In this document: positions 9,756 through 17,640 of the stretch, piece by piece
Layout: the number at the start of each line of letters is the position of its first letter
Numbering within the stretch: the first letter of the stretch is position 1
Assembly (NCBI GenBank): GCA_029559475.1
Contig: JAKQBN010000061.1
Location: 1-64,000, forward strand
Direction of reading: 5' to 3'
DNA: 64,000 nt
From: a bacterium
GTDB taxonomy: Bacteria > UBA4055
Notes under the pieces: model-generated
Seen by the model: only the letters and a program-made list of their open reading frames with translations
The model's database searches: none
Told to the model about the DNA's origin: nothing
Position numbers and translations under genes: made by a program

Positions 9756-10997
9756 ATGAAAAGAAGGGTTGTAGTTACCGGAATGGGTGTCTTCACGGCA
9801 CTCGGAACAGAAGTTGAAGAATTTTATAATAATCTCCTCAACGGAGTATCGGGGATCAGTACGATCGAACGGTTCGACACTTCAGAACTGACAGTGAAGA
9901 TCGCGGGCGAGATAAAAAATTACGATCCGGAAAAATATTTCGAGAGGAACGAGGCTAAAAGACTGGACAGGTTCACCCAGTACGCCCTTATTGCTGCAGA
10001 GAGCGCGATGAAAGATTCCGGACTTGACCTGAACACAGTGGACAGGGACAAATTCGCTGTGATTACTGCTTCAGGTATAGGCGGAATGGAGACATGGCAG
10101 GCGAACTACAAGATCATGATGGAAAAAGGAACACGCAGGGTAAGCCCCCTTTTTATTCCGATGATGATCTCCGATATCGCTGCCGGGAGAATTTCAATTA
10201 AATGGGATCTTAAAGGCCCGAACTATTCTCTTACTTCAGCCTGCGCATCATCCGGCCACGCGATAGGAACTGCTTACAGAACTATTCAGTACGGAGATGC
10301 TGATTTCGCGATATGCGGCGGGGCCGAAGCTGTTATTACCGACCTTGCGATAGCGGGTTTCGCGAACATGAAAGCGCTTTCAACAAGAAATGACGATCCC
10401 AAAACCGCCAGCAGACCTTTCGACAGGGACAGGGACGGTTTTGTTATGGGCGAAGGCTCCGGGATGCTGATCCTTGAAGAATATGAGCACGCGGTAAAAA
10501 GAGGAGCAAGAATTTACGGAGAGATCGCCGGTATAGGTTTCTCGGGCGACGCGAAAGACATCGTAGCTCCCGATCCTGAAGGCAACGGCGCAAAAAGAGC
10601 TATGCTTTCTGCGATAAGCGACGCGGGAATAAAGCCGGAAGATATAGATCATATAAATACCCACGGCACCGCCACTCCTCCGGGAGATCTTGCAGAAACC
10701 ATGGGTATTAAAGCGGCTTTCGGAGCTCACGCTTATAATATAGCGGTAAATTCCACTAAGTCGATGACGGGACATCTTCTTGGAGCTGCCGGAGCGATAG
10801 AACTCATAGGCACGATCAAAGCCGTTCAGACGGATACTGTGCATCCTACGATTAACCAGTTCAACCCCGATCCCGCATGCGATCTGAATTACACTCCGAA
10901 TAAATCTATAACTAGAAAAGTCAGATATGCTATAAGCAATACTTTCGGATTCGGCGGGCATAACGCTTCGATACTTGTGAAAAAATTCGAAGGCTAA
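9756..10997 (+). CDS. fabF: Beta-ketoacyl-ACP synthase II
   Basis: This 413-residue enzyme condenses malonyl-ACP with acyl-ACP in fatty-acid elongation. The thiolase-fold catalytic triad is visible: Cys in SACASSGHAIG (about 165), His in NTHGTATPPGD (about 305) and His in MTGHLLGAAGA (about 342), plus the C-terminal FGFGGHNAS motif. The length equals that of typical FabF. It follows acpP and is followed after two bases by rnc, so the three form one operon. No anomaly is seen. Confidence 0.96.
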   Translation: MKRRVVVTGMGVFTALGTEVEEFYNNLLNGVSGISTIERFDTSELTVKIAGEIKNYDPEKYFERNEAKRLDRFTQYALIAAESAMKDSGLDLNTVDRDKFAVITASGIGGMETWQANYKIMMEKGTRRVSPLFIPMMISDIAAGRISIKWDLKGPNYSLTSACASSGHAIGTAYRTIQYGDADFAICGGAEAVITDLAIAGFANMKALSTRNDDPKTASRPFDRDRDGFVMGEGSGMLILEEYEHAVKRGARIYGEIAGIGFSGDAKDIVAPDPEGNGAKRAMLSAISDAGIKPEDIDHINTHGTATPPGDLAETMGIKAAFGAHAYNIAVNSTKSMTGHLLGAAGAIELIGTIKAVQTDTVHPTINQFNPDPACDLNYTPNKSITRKVRYAISNTFGFGGHNASILVKKFEG

Positions 10998-10999
10998 TT

Positions 11000-11764
11000 T
11001 TGTTCGGAAAACTTCTTTCATTTTTAAATTTTTCAAAGAAAAATAATACTCTTGAGCTCCCCGTAAATATCGGGGAGCTTGAATTTATACTCGGTCATAA
11101 ATTCAAGAACAAAGAACTTCTTATCCGCGCTCTGACCCACAGATCATATTCTGCCCAGGATAACGGGAACGGAGAATCGAACGAAAGGCTCGAATTCCTC
11201 GGCGACTCTGTGTTAAGTTTTATCGTAGCTGAATATTTATTCATTAATTATAAAGATAAACCCGAGGGCGATTTAAGCAAGATGCGATCTATTCTCGTAT
11301 CGGGTGAAAATCTCTGCCGGGTAGCGAGAGATATCAGCCTAGGTAAATTCATTCTTGTGAGTGAATTCGAGGAAAGATCCGGCGGAAGAGATAAGGATTC
11401 TCTGCTTGAAGACTGCATGGAATCAGTGATCGGCGCGGTTTATTCCGACAGCGGAATAGAAAAAGCCCGCGAATTGATAAACAGGATAATTCTGGATAAC
11501 TGCGGATCGGTGATCGCCGAAAAAAAGAATACAAATTATAAATCAGAGCTTCTGGAGCTTGTTCAGTCGTTCGGAATAGACCCGCCGAGATACGAGATAA
11601 TCAGAGAGGAAGGACCTGAGCACGATAAAACTTTTACCGTAAGCGTGATCGTGAAGGGAGAAACATTAGCCGAAGGGAAAGCGAATTCGAAAAAGAAAGC
11701 GGAACAGATCGCCAGCTCGAATGCGCTTGACAGGATCAACGGCAATCCTGACATACTGAAATAA
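11000..11764 (+). CDS. rnc: Ribonuclease III
   Basis: This 254-residue endonuclease cleaves double-stranded RNA in rRNA maturation and mRNA decay. The RNase III signature ERLEFLGDSVLSF (about residues 62-74) and the downstream acidic GAVYSDSG motif supply the Mg-binding carboxylates. A double-stranded RNA-binding domain occupies about residues 178-248 (YKSELLELVQ to ASSNALDRI). The start is TTG at 11000, two bases after the fabF stop, which implies translational coupling. Its terminator hairpin has been separated from its T run by the insertion sequence that follows. Confidence 0.95.
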   Translation: MFGKLLSFLNFSKKNNTLELPVNIGELEFILGHKFKNKELLIRALTHRSYSAQDNGNGESNERLEFLGDSVLSFIVAEYLFINYKDKPEGDLSKMRSILVSGENLCRVARDISLGKFILVSEFEERSGGRDKDSLLEDCMESVIGAVYSDSGIEKARELINRIILDNCGSVIAEKKNTNYKSELLELVQSFGIDPPRYEIIREEGPEHDKTFTVSVIVKGETLAEGKANSKKKAEQIASSNALDRINGNPDILK

Positions 11765-11768
11765 AAAA

Positions 11769-11787
11769 AGGCGGTTTTAAACCGCCT
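11769..11787 (+). repeat. Left copy of the duplicated 19-bp terminator palindrome
   Basis: AGGCGGTTTTAAACCGCCT is a perfect hairpin repeated identically at 13514-13532 on the other side of the insertion sequence. On this side it keeps the A run on its left but lacks a T run on its right, so it no longer resembles a complete intrinsic terminator for rnc. It is read as the target-site duplication of the insertion. Confidence 0.85.
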
Positions 11788-11797
11788 CAGACTGTCG

Positions 11798-11827
11798 AAA
11801 AAGTTCTTGAGAAATCAGGGACTTTTT
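11798..11827 (+). terminator. Terminator-like hairpin at left end of the insertion sequence
   Basis: AAAAAGTTC pairs with GGACTTTTT (9 bp including one G-U) around a 12-base loop, followed by further T residues to 11830. It would stop transcription coming from rnc before it reaches the transposase gene. Shielding of transposase genes from outside transcription is common in insertion sequences; here it is inferred from the hairpin. Confidence 0.6.
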
Positions 11828-11956
11828 TTTTACATTTGAATTATACACGCACGCATACATTACATATAATGAAATAGATGCAAAATACACAATATTTTTC
11901 TTGCGTTAGGATTGTTTTATGCTTATATTTCTTGTATAACTGATTTCGGAGAAATT

Positions 11957-13447
11957 ATGCTTAAAAAACAAGAAACAAAACAGTCAGAAATAGAGATGGT
12001 GATCTTGGAAGACCTTATTCCGGAAAATCATCTCTTGAGAAAAATCTCAAAGCATATTGACTTCAGCTTCGTCAGAGACAAGCTCAGTCCATTTTACTGC
12101 GACGACAACGGCAGACCTCCGGTAGATCCGGTAGTATTGTTCAAGATTTATTTTCTGGGATTTTTATACGGGATAAGGTCTGAAAGGCAACTTATGCGTG
12201 AGATAGAAGTTAATCTTGCCTACCGCTGGTTTTTAGGATATAAGATCAATGATCCGGTACCCCACCACTCCACTCTAAGTTTTAACAGGCTACACCGTTT
12301 TCAAGACAGCGATGTTTTTAGAGAACTTTTTGATGAGGTTGTTTTTTTAGCTATCCGGAAAAAACTTGTTACAGGCGAAGTATTATATACGGACTCGACC
12401 CACTTGAAAGCTAACGCCAACAAGAAGAAGTTCGAAAAGAGGGATGTAGAAGGCACGGCGAAGCATTATCTGGATGAGCTTGAAGAAGATGTAAACAAGG
12501 ATCGTCTTCGGCACGGAAAGAAAGAGCTGAATGATAAGCCTAAAGAGTCTGAAGTAAAAGAAGTACGAGTAAGCACTACCGATCCGGACAGCGGATATAT
12601 GTGCAGGGACTTTAAGGAGGAAGGGTTCGCTTATCTTGACCACAGAACAGTTGACGGTAAGCACAATATAATAACTGATGTTCATGTTACGCCGGGCAAT
12701 GTTCACGACAGCATACCGTATATAGAGAGACTTGATCATCAGATAAACAGGTTCGGGTTTGATGTTCAAGCAGTAGGTCTTGATGCAGGCTATAATACGG
12801 TCGCAGTATGTCACGGATTAAAGCAGCGCAACATTTATGGAGTACTTGCCTACAAAGCACCGAGCTCAGATAAAGATCACATTAGGAAGAAATTTTTTAC
12901 ATATGATAAAGAACAAGATATTTATATATGTCCGGAAGGATGCCGCCTTAAATATCAAAACACAGGCAGGGATGGTTATCAGCAATTTGTGTCTGACCCT
13001 GAGATATGCTCAAAATGTCCGAGGCTTGCAGAATGTACAAAGGAGAGGAATCACAGAAAGCTTATAGCTCGGCATGTATGGGAGGATGACAAGACAGAGA
13101 TGGACAAGAACAGGCTTACTGAATACGGGAAAGAAATATACAAACGGCGGAAGGAAACGGTTGAACGAAGCTTTGCTGATGCTAAACAGCTTCATGGCTA
13201 CAGATACGCACGATACCGAGGCATCTTAAGCGTCACTTTCCAATGCATCATGACCGCTATCTGCCAGAACATTAAAAAGATAGCTAACTTACTGGATAAA
13301 AGACCGGAGACAATAGTGCCTGTGTTATCGTCTAAATTATCAGCCTTAATTTTAGCCTCATATATGCTTATAAACGTACTTTTTGACCAAATTGAAAGTG
13401 CCACCAATATTTTTAAGAAAAATAAGCGTTGCTTAAAAAGCGGCTAA
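11957..13447 (+). CDS. IS1182-family DDE transposase
   Basis: This 496-residue transposase has an N-terminal DUF772-type domain (DPVVLFKIYFLGFLYGIRSERQ is part of it) and a DDE_Tnp_1-type catalytic domain. Likely catalytic acids are Asp in YTDSTHLKANANK (about residue 145), Asp in GLDAGYN (about 275) and Glu in ETVERSFADAK (about 400). A cysteine-rich insert (CPEGCRLKY, CSKCPRLAECTK) is typical of the family. The start at 11957 is preferred over 11912 because GGAG lies 5 bases upstream. The frame is intact from end to end. Confidence 0.92.
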   Translation: MLKKQETKQSEIEMVILEDLIPENHLLRKISKHIDFSFVRDKLSPFYCDDNGRPPVDPVVLFKIYFLGFLYGIRSERQLMREIEVNLAYRWFLGYKINDPVPHHSTLSFNRLHRFQDSDVFRELFDEVVFLAIRKKLVTGEVLYTDSTHLKANANKKKFEKRDVEGTAKHYLDELEEDVNKDRLRHGKKELNDKPKESEVKEVRVSTTDPDSGYMCRDFKEEGFAYLDHRTVDGKHNIITDVHVTPGNVHDSIPYIERLDHQINRFGFDVQAVGLDAGYNTVAVCHGLKQRNIYGVLAYKAPSSDKDHIRKKFFTYDKEQDIYICPEGCRLKYQNTGRDGYQQFVSDPEICSKCPRLAECTKERNHRKLIARHVWEDDKTEMDKNRLTEYGKEIYKRRKETVERSFADAKQLHGYRYARYRGILSVTFQCIMTAICQNIKKIANLLDKRPETIVPVLSSKLSALILASYMLINVLFDQIESATNIFKKNKRCLKSG

Positions 13448-13477
13448 TCAAATCAAAAAATGTTATCTCAAAAAGAA

Positions 13478-13500
13478 AACCCCCGAGAAAATCGGGGGTT
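13478..13500 (-). terminator. Terminator hairpin at right end of the insertion sequence
   Basis: AACCCCCGA pairs with TCGGGGGTT around a 5-base loop. On the minus strand the stem is followed by TTTTCTTTTT, so it looks like a terminator for transcripts entering the element from the rplT side. On the plus strand it ends the transposase message less convincingly. Confidence 0.65.
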
Positions 13501-13513
13501 GTTCTACAATCTG

Positions 13514-13532
13514 AGGCGGTTTTAAACCGCCT
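13514..13532 (+). repeat. Right copy of the duplicated 19-bp terminator palindrome
   Basis: This is identical to 11769-11787. Here the hairpin is followed by a T run on the plus strand, so it can stop transcripts leaving the insertion sequence, but for rplT (minus strand) the T run after the hairpin has been lost. Together the two copies identify the original bidirectional rnc/rplT terminator as the insertion target. Confidence 0.85.
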
Positions 13533-13536
13533 TTTT

Positions 13537-13881
13537 TTATCTAACGCTGTCAACGAGCTTTTTGAATCCGGCCGGATCCTCGACTGCCATTCCGGCGAGC
13601 ACTTTACGGTCCAGCTCAATATTCTTAACTGAAAGCTTGTGCATGAATTCAGAATACGACATGCCGTTCTCCCTTGCGGCGGCATTGATCCTGATTATCC
13701 ACAGCTCTCTGAATTTTCTTTTCTTTACTTTTCTGTCTCTGTAGGCGTACTGACCCGCCCTCTTCGACGCGTCGTATGCTGCTTCCAGCAGTTTACCGCG
13801 TCTTCCCCAATAACCTTTAACGGCCTTTAAGACCTTTTTTCTGCGGTTACGGGAGGCTACTCTTGTGTTAGCTCTTGGCAT
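13537..13881 (-). CDS. rplT: 50S ribosomal protein L20
   Basis: This 114-residue basic protein binds 23S rRNA early in large-subunit assembly and represses its own operon in many bacteria. The sequence matches the family over its whole length ([20 protein letters not shown] at the start, [23 protein letters not shown] in the middle). It follows rpmI in the conserved thrS-infC-rpmI-rplT order and is the last gene before the insertion sequence. An RBS (AGGAG) precedes the ATG. Confidence 0.97.
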   Translation of the reverse strand: MPRANTRVASRNRRKKVLKAVKGYWGRRGKLLEAAYDASKRAGQYAYRDRKVKKRKFRELWIIRINAAARENGMSYSEFMHKLSVKNIELDRKVLAGMAVEDPAGFKKLVDSVR

Positions 13882-13910
13882 TTTTTCTCCTTTTTTTTAC
13901 GATTTCTGTC

Positions 13911-14108
13911 TTACACTCCTGTTAAAAGTGTCCTTACTCTTACGGAATCAACTTCAGACAGAATGTCGCCTCTTCTTGATTTTCTTTTTCTTTTCTGGGA
14001 CCTGTTCGAAAGCAGATGGCTTGTGAATGCGGAACCTATCTTTACTTTTCCGCTCGCTGTAAGCCTCATTCTCTTTCTGGCTGCCCTGTGCGATTTGATC
14101 TTTGGCAT
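13911..14108 (-). CDS. rpmI: 50S ribosomal protein L35
   Basis: This is a 65-residue basic ribosomal protein with the family start MPKIKSHRAARKR and the lysine/arginine-rich middle (SQKRKRKSRRGD). It sits between infC and rplT in the standard order and is separated from each by about 30 bases. Length is normal. Confidence 0.96.
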   Translation of the reverse strand: MPKIKSHRAARKRMRLTASGKVKIGSAFTSHLLSNRSQKRKRKSRRGDILSEVDSVRVRTLLTGV

Positions 14109-14139
14109 TTCCTGTACTCCTGTACTCGTTTTTTCAGCG

Positions 14140-14682
14140 TTATTTTTTAGTTAATATCATAGATATTCTTCTAATTCCCTCCTGCTCGATCTCCTTATCC
14201 ATCTTCGCGATATCCTCAACGAATGAATAAAAAGTCTTTAAGAGTTCCATTCCCATATCTTTGTGAGCTATCTCCCTTCCCCTGTACTGAAGAAAAACTT
14301 TTACCTTGTTGCCTTCTTCCAGAAACTCCCTTGCCTTTTTGGATTTTATCTCCATGTCGTGATTGTCAATGTTAACCGACATTATCCTGATTGTCTTCAA
14401 TGAGACCGTATGCTGTTTTTTCTTTGTTTCCTTTTCTTTCCTTGCCAGTTCATAACGGTATTTTCCGTAATCAACTATCTTGCATACGGGAGGATTCGCG
14501 TTCGGTGCTATTTCAACCAGATCCAGGCTTTTTGAAGCTGCTATATCATTAGCCTCTTTTGAACTTACTATTCCGAGCTGTTCTCCGCTCTCGCTGATCA
14601 ACCTTACTTTTTCGTAAGTGATCATTTCGTTGATCGGGAGTTCGTTCTCGTCTTTTTTCTTGGGAGTGAAGGTTTTTTTAAT
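14140..14682 (-). CDS. infC: Translation initiation factor IF-3 (AUU start codon)
   Basis: IF-3 binds the 30S subunit and checks start-codon choice. The first ATG in frame (14625) would cut off the conserved N-terminal PINE segment that precedes MITYEKVRLI. Nineteen codons upstream, at 14680-14682, an ATT is followed in frame by KKTFTPKKKDENELPINE and is preceded by a strong Shine-Dalgarno (GAGGTGAG). I therefore set the start at ATT, giving 180 residues. An AUU start is the known device by which IF-3 represses its own translation in enterobacteria and many other phyla. The N-domain (to about residue 90) and C-domain (KTIRIMSVNIDNHDM onward) are both complete. The gene begins 20 bases after thrS. 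Confidence 0.95.
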   Translation of the reverse strand: MKKTFTPKKKDENELPINEMITYEKVRLISESGEQLGIVSSKEANDIAASKSLDLVEIAPNANPPVCKIVDYGKYRYELARKEKETKKKQHTVSLKTIRIMSVNIDNHDMEIKSKKAREFLEEGNKVKVFLQYRGREIAHKDMGMELLKTFYSFVEDIAKMDKEIEQEGIRRISMILTKK

Positions 14683-14702
14683 ATCTCACCTCGTAATTTA
14701 TT

Positions 14703-16634
14703 TTACAGTTCCAGCTTATATCCCTCGGGAAGAGCTCTGTTATCTCTCTCGAGTCTGATCTTTTCGATGAATGAATCCAGGGTGAATTCGCCGATATTGC
14801 CTTTTTTATGCTGTCTTATAGTGAACATTCCCGTATCTCTTTCTTTTTCGCCGATAACGAGCATGTAAGGTATTCTTTTCACGCCTTCCGCTTCTCTTAT
14901 TTTATAACCTATCTTCTCGGATCTTTCATCAAAATCCACTCTGAAAGCGGCAGCTGTTAATTTAGAGAGTACTTCTTTTGCGAAATCATTGAATTTGTCG
15001 CTTACGGGCATAACAGACACCTGTACCGGTGCAAGCCATAACGGGAAGAATCCGCCGAAATGTTCGAGAATTATACCGAGGAACCTTTCGAGAGAGCCGT
15101 AAAGCGCTCTGTGGATCATTATGACCCTTTTCTTATCTGAATTTTCATCTACATAGGTAAGGTCGAAACGCTCAGGAAGATTCATATCGAGCTGTACGGT
15201 CCCGCACTGCCATGCCTTGCCGAGAGCATTCTTTACATAAATATCTATTTTAGGTCCGTAGAATGCGGCATCGCCTTCGTTGACCACATAATCCTGACCG
15301 TATTCGTCAAGAGCGGCCTTAAGCCCGGCGGTCGCGAGTTCCCAGTTCTCAAGCGTGCCAATATATTTCTCGCCCCTTGTTGAAAGAGCCAGCGAATATT
15401 CAAGTCCGAATGTTTTATATATTCTGTCAGTCAGTCTGATCACTCCTAAGATCTCATCCTTGATCTGATCGGGCCGCATATAAATATGCGCGTCATCCTG
15501 AGTAAAGGCTATCACTCTGAACAATCCTGAGAGAGCCCCGCTGAACTCTTTTCTGTGGACGTGTCCCAGTTCCGAAATTCTCATCGGAAGTTCGCGGTAT
15601 GAATGCAGTCCGGCCTTGTACCAGAGCATTCCGCCCGGGCAGTTCATAGGTTTTACAGCATTTTCAACGCCTTCCATTTCTGTCACGAACATATTGTCTT
15701 TATAATTCATCCAGTGACCGGAAGTCTCCCAGAGCGATTTTGTCATAAGCTGCGGGGTCTGGATCTCTTTATAATTGTCTTTATTATGTTCGTATCTCCA
15801 ATAATCTATGAGAAGCTGTTTAACTATTACTCCGTTGTGGTGATAGAAAGGAATGCCCGGAGCTTCCTGATGGAAGCTGAAAAGGTCTAATTCTCTTCCG
15901 AGTTTTCTGTGATCCCTTTTCTCGGCTTCCTCTCTTATCTTTAAGAACATTTCAAGTTCTTCAGATGACGGAAAGCTTATCCCGTAGATCCTCTGGAGCA
16001 TCGCATTCTTTGAATCGCCGCGCCAGTACGCTCCGGAAGTTGCGAGCGTCTTGAATTTTTTAATGGTGCCGGTACTTAATATATGAGGACCTCTGCACAG
16101 GTCGGTAAATTCGCCGTTAGTGTACATTGATATCACAGCATCTTCAGGCAGAGCTTCGATGAGTTCGACCTTGTATATTTCGTTTTTCGACCTGAAAAAT
16201 TCAAGAGCTTCTTTTCTAGAAACTTCTTTTCTTTCGAATTTCTGGTTCTCTTTTATGATCTTATTGACTTCAGTTTCGATCTTTAAAAGGTCTTCATCCG
16301 TGAATGGTTCGTGCTCGAAATCATAATAGAATCCCTGCTCGATAGCCGGGCCGATCGCGACTCTTGTTCCCGGGAACAGCCTTATTACAGCCTGAGCCAT
16401 TATATGTGATGTCGAATGCCAGTACAGTTCCTGCCCTTCAGGATCAGAGAACTTGAAGAATTTTATTTTTGCGTCTGCTTCTATCTTTGCGCTCAGATCG
16501 CACATCCTTCCGTCAACGTTCATGCATAGAACTTCTTTTGCAAGGCCGGGACTTATGCTTTTCGCTATCTCGATCCCGGAAATGCTTTCCGGATATTCTT
16601 TTGTTTTCCCGTCGGGAAAAGTGATCTTTACCAT
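14703..16634 (-). CDS. thrS: Threonyl-tRNA synthetase
   Basis: This 643-residue class II synthetase charges tRNA-Thr. The order is TGS domain (1-62), editing/SAD domain with HSTSHIM and the later DLCRGPHI motif, catalytic core with MNCPGGM and the motif 3 region, then an anticodon-binding domain (WLAPVQVSVMPVSDK onward). Full length and conserved motifs argue for activity; the usual MNCPGHM is MNCPGGM here. It is first in thrS-infC-rpmI-rplT and has a promoter at 16683-16711. A 5-bp hairpin (16660-16674) lies between promoter and start and could be a leader control element, as in E. coli; that is inference. Confidence 0.97.
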   Translation of the reverse strand: MVKITFPDGKTKEYPESISGIEIAKSISPGLAKEVLCMNVDGRMCDLSAKIEADAKIKFFKFSDPEGQELYWHSTSHIMAQAVIRLFPGTRVAIGPAIEQGFYYDFEHEPFTDEDLLKIETEVNKIIKENQKFERKEVSRKEALEFFRSKNEIYKVELIEALPEDAVISMYTNGEFTDLCRGPHILSTGTIKKFKTLATSGAYWRGDSKNAMLQRIYGISFPSSEELEMFLKIREEAEKRDHRKLGRELDLFSFHQEAPGIPFYHHNGVIVKQLLIDYWRYEHNKDNYKEIQTPQLMTKSLWETSGHWMNYKDNMFVTEMEGVENAVKPMNCPGGMLWYKAGLHSYRELPMRISELGHVHRKEFSGALSGLFRVIAFTQDDAHIYMRPDQIKDEILGVIRLTDRIYKTFGLEYSLALSTRGEKYIGTLENWELATAGLKAALDEYGQDYVVNEGDAAFYGPKIDIYVKNALGKAWQCGTVQLDMNLPERFDLTYVDENSDKKRVIMIHRALYGSLERFLGIILEHFGGFFPLWLAPVQVSVMPVSDKFNDFAKEVLSKLTAAAFRVDFDERSEKIGYKIREAEGVKRIPYMLVIGEKERDTGMFTIRQHKKGNIGEFTLDSFIEKIRLERDNRALPEGYKLEL

Positions 16635-16682
16635 GATCTTCTTCTTTTTTACATTATCCTACGCTTGCTGCGTAAGCGCGTT

Positions 16683-16711
16683 AATATATAATAATTTACC
16701 TTTCAAGTCAA
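16683..16711 (-). promoter_or_regulatory. Promoter of thrS-infC-rpmI-rplT
   Basis: On the minus strand TTGACT (16706-16711), a 17-base spacer and TATATT (16683-16688) form a near-consensus promoter 49 bases before the thrS ATG. It lies just downstream of lspA, so the thrS operon is transcribed independently of the ileS-lspA operon. Confidence 0.78.
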
Positions 16712-16722
16712 GTAAAAACAGT

Positions 16723-17244
16723 TCATTCATTTTCTGTTTTTTTCTTATCTAGGAAAAGATATTGTACCGCTAAAAGGATCATCCCGACCGTAACGAATGA
16801 ATCCGCGATATTGAATATCGGCCATCTTTCCATAATTATATCCGGAAAATCGCAGTCTATAAAATCGACGACTTTTCCGTAGAAAGCCCTGTCTATCATG
16901 TTGCCTATCGCTCCGCCCAGGATCATGCCGAAAGCCCACAGCTCGAGTTTTTTACTGATATTCGTTTTCAACATCAGGTAAACGATAAAAAGCGATGCTA
17001 TGAACGATACCGATGTCAGAAAATACCTTCCCCCGAGATCAATGCTGAAAGCGATCCCGGTATTGTAAGCCAAAGTGAATCTCGCGAATTCCTCTCCGAC
17101 AGCTTTTACGGAACAGCCGTCAGCGTTCAGAAGAAATTTCTCAAAGAATTTTTTTGACAGCTGATCGCAGATTATGATCAGACCCGAAAGCAGAAAGAAC
17201 GGATATTTGTTCTTTAGATCGTCTTTTGTTAGCCGCAGCTGCAA
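16723..17244 (-). CDS. lspA: Lipoprotein signal peptidase (signal peptidase II)
   Basis: This 173-residue inner-membrane aspartyl protease cuts signal peptides from prolipoproteins. Four hydrophobic segments are visible, and the two catalytic aspartates lie in GNMIDR and FNIADSFVTVG. The start is TTG at 17244, directly after the TAA of the dksA-like gene, with AAAGGA as Shine-Dalgarno inside the preceding codons. The ileS-dksA-lspA order is common in related bacteria. Confidence 0.95.
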   Translation of the reverse strand: MQLRLTKDDLKNKYPFFLLSGLIIICDQLSKKFFEKFLLNADGCSVKAVGEEFARFTLAYNTGIAFSIDLGGRYFLTSVSFIASLFIVYLMLKTNISKKLELWAFGMILGGAIGNMIDRAFYGKVVDFIDCDFPDIIMERWPIFNIADSFVTVGMILLAVQYLFLDKKKTENE

Positions 17245-17619
17245 TTAATCCTTTCTCTCTTTATTTGCCTTGCATTCGAAGCAGAGAGTTGCGTGAGGAA
17301 CTATCTTCAGCCTTTTCTTGTCAATAAGCGCTCCGCACGTCCTGCAGACACCGTAAGTACCGTTGTCGATCCTTTTCAGTGCTGCATCGAGGTTCGCTAT
17401 GAATTTACCCTCTCTCTGAGCCATATAGAAGTCCATTTCTCTGGCCTGGTGCTCAGTTCCCAGCTCTTCCGTGTGGGTTTCTCCTGTCTGCTCGACTATT
17501 GATTCAGAATTAGTTTCGATGCTGTGGTCGATTATTTCCTTCGTTTCCTCGATCTGTTCAAGTATGATCTTTCTGAAGGCTTCTAGCTCTGTTTTGCTGT
17601 ATTTTTTCTTTTCGGCCAT
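17245..17619 (-). CDS. DksA/TraR-family zinc-finger protein
   Basis: This 124-residue protein has an N-terminal helical region and a C4 zinc finger near the C-terminus (CRTCGALIDKKRLKIVPHA then CFEC), the layout of DksA/TraR proteins that bind RNA polymerase with ppGpp. It lies between ileS and lspA, a conserved position for this subfamily. The start has an AAGGAG site. Whether it replaces DksA functionally is not shown by sequence. Confidence 0.88.
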   Translation of the reverse strand: MAEKKKYSKTELEAFRKIILEQIEETKEIIDHSIETNSESIVEQTGETHTEELGTEHQAREMDFYMAQREGKFIANLDAALKRIDNGTYGVCRTCGALIDKKRLKIVPHATLCFECKANKERKD

Positions 17620-17640
17620 TTGCGCTCCTTTGTTTATGAT

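Larger units (their letters stand above)
11788..13513 (+). mobile_element. IS1182-family insertion sequence (1726 bp)
   Basis: The element is bounded by imperfect inverted repeats: left CAGACTGTCGAAAAA and right (as complement) CAGATTGTAGAACAA, 12 of 15 matching. It carries a single transposase gene and is flanked by a 19-bp direct repeat that is itself the terminator palindrome shared by rnc and rplT. Hairpins lie just inside each end (11798-11827 and 13478-13500). The transposase reads open, so the copy may be active. Family assignment rests on the transposase domains. Confidence 0.88.

Noticed and set aside
10380-11036. 218-residue minus-strand frame over the end of fabF
   Set aside because: Antisense to a complete, well-conserved fabF and the start of rnc; no RBS and no family resemblance.
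12383-12814. 143-residue minus-strand frame inside the transposase
   Set aside because: Antisense of the intact DDE transposase; no independent signal.
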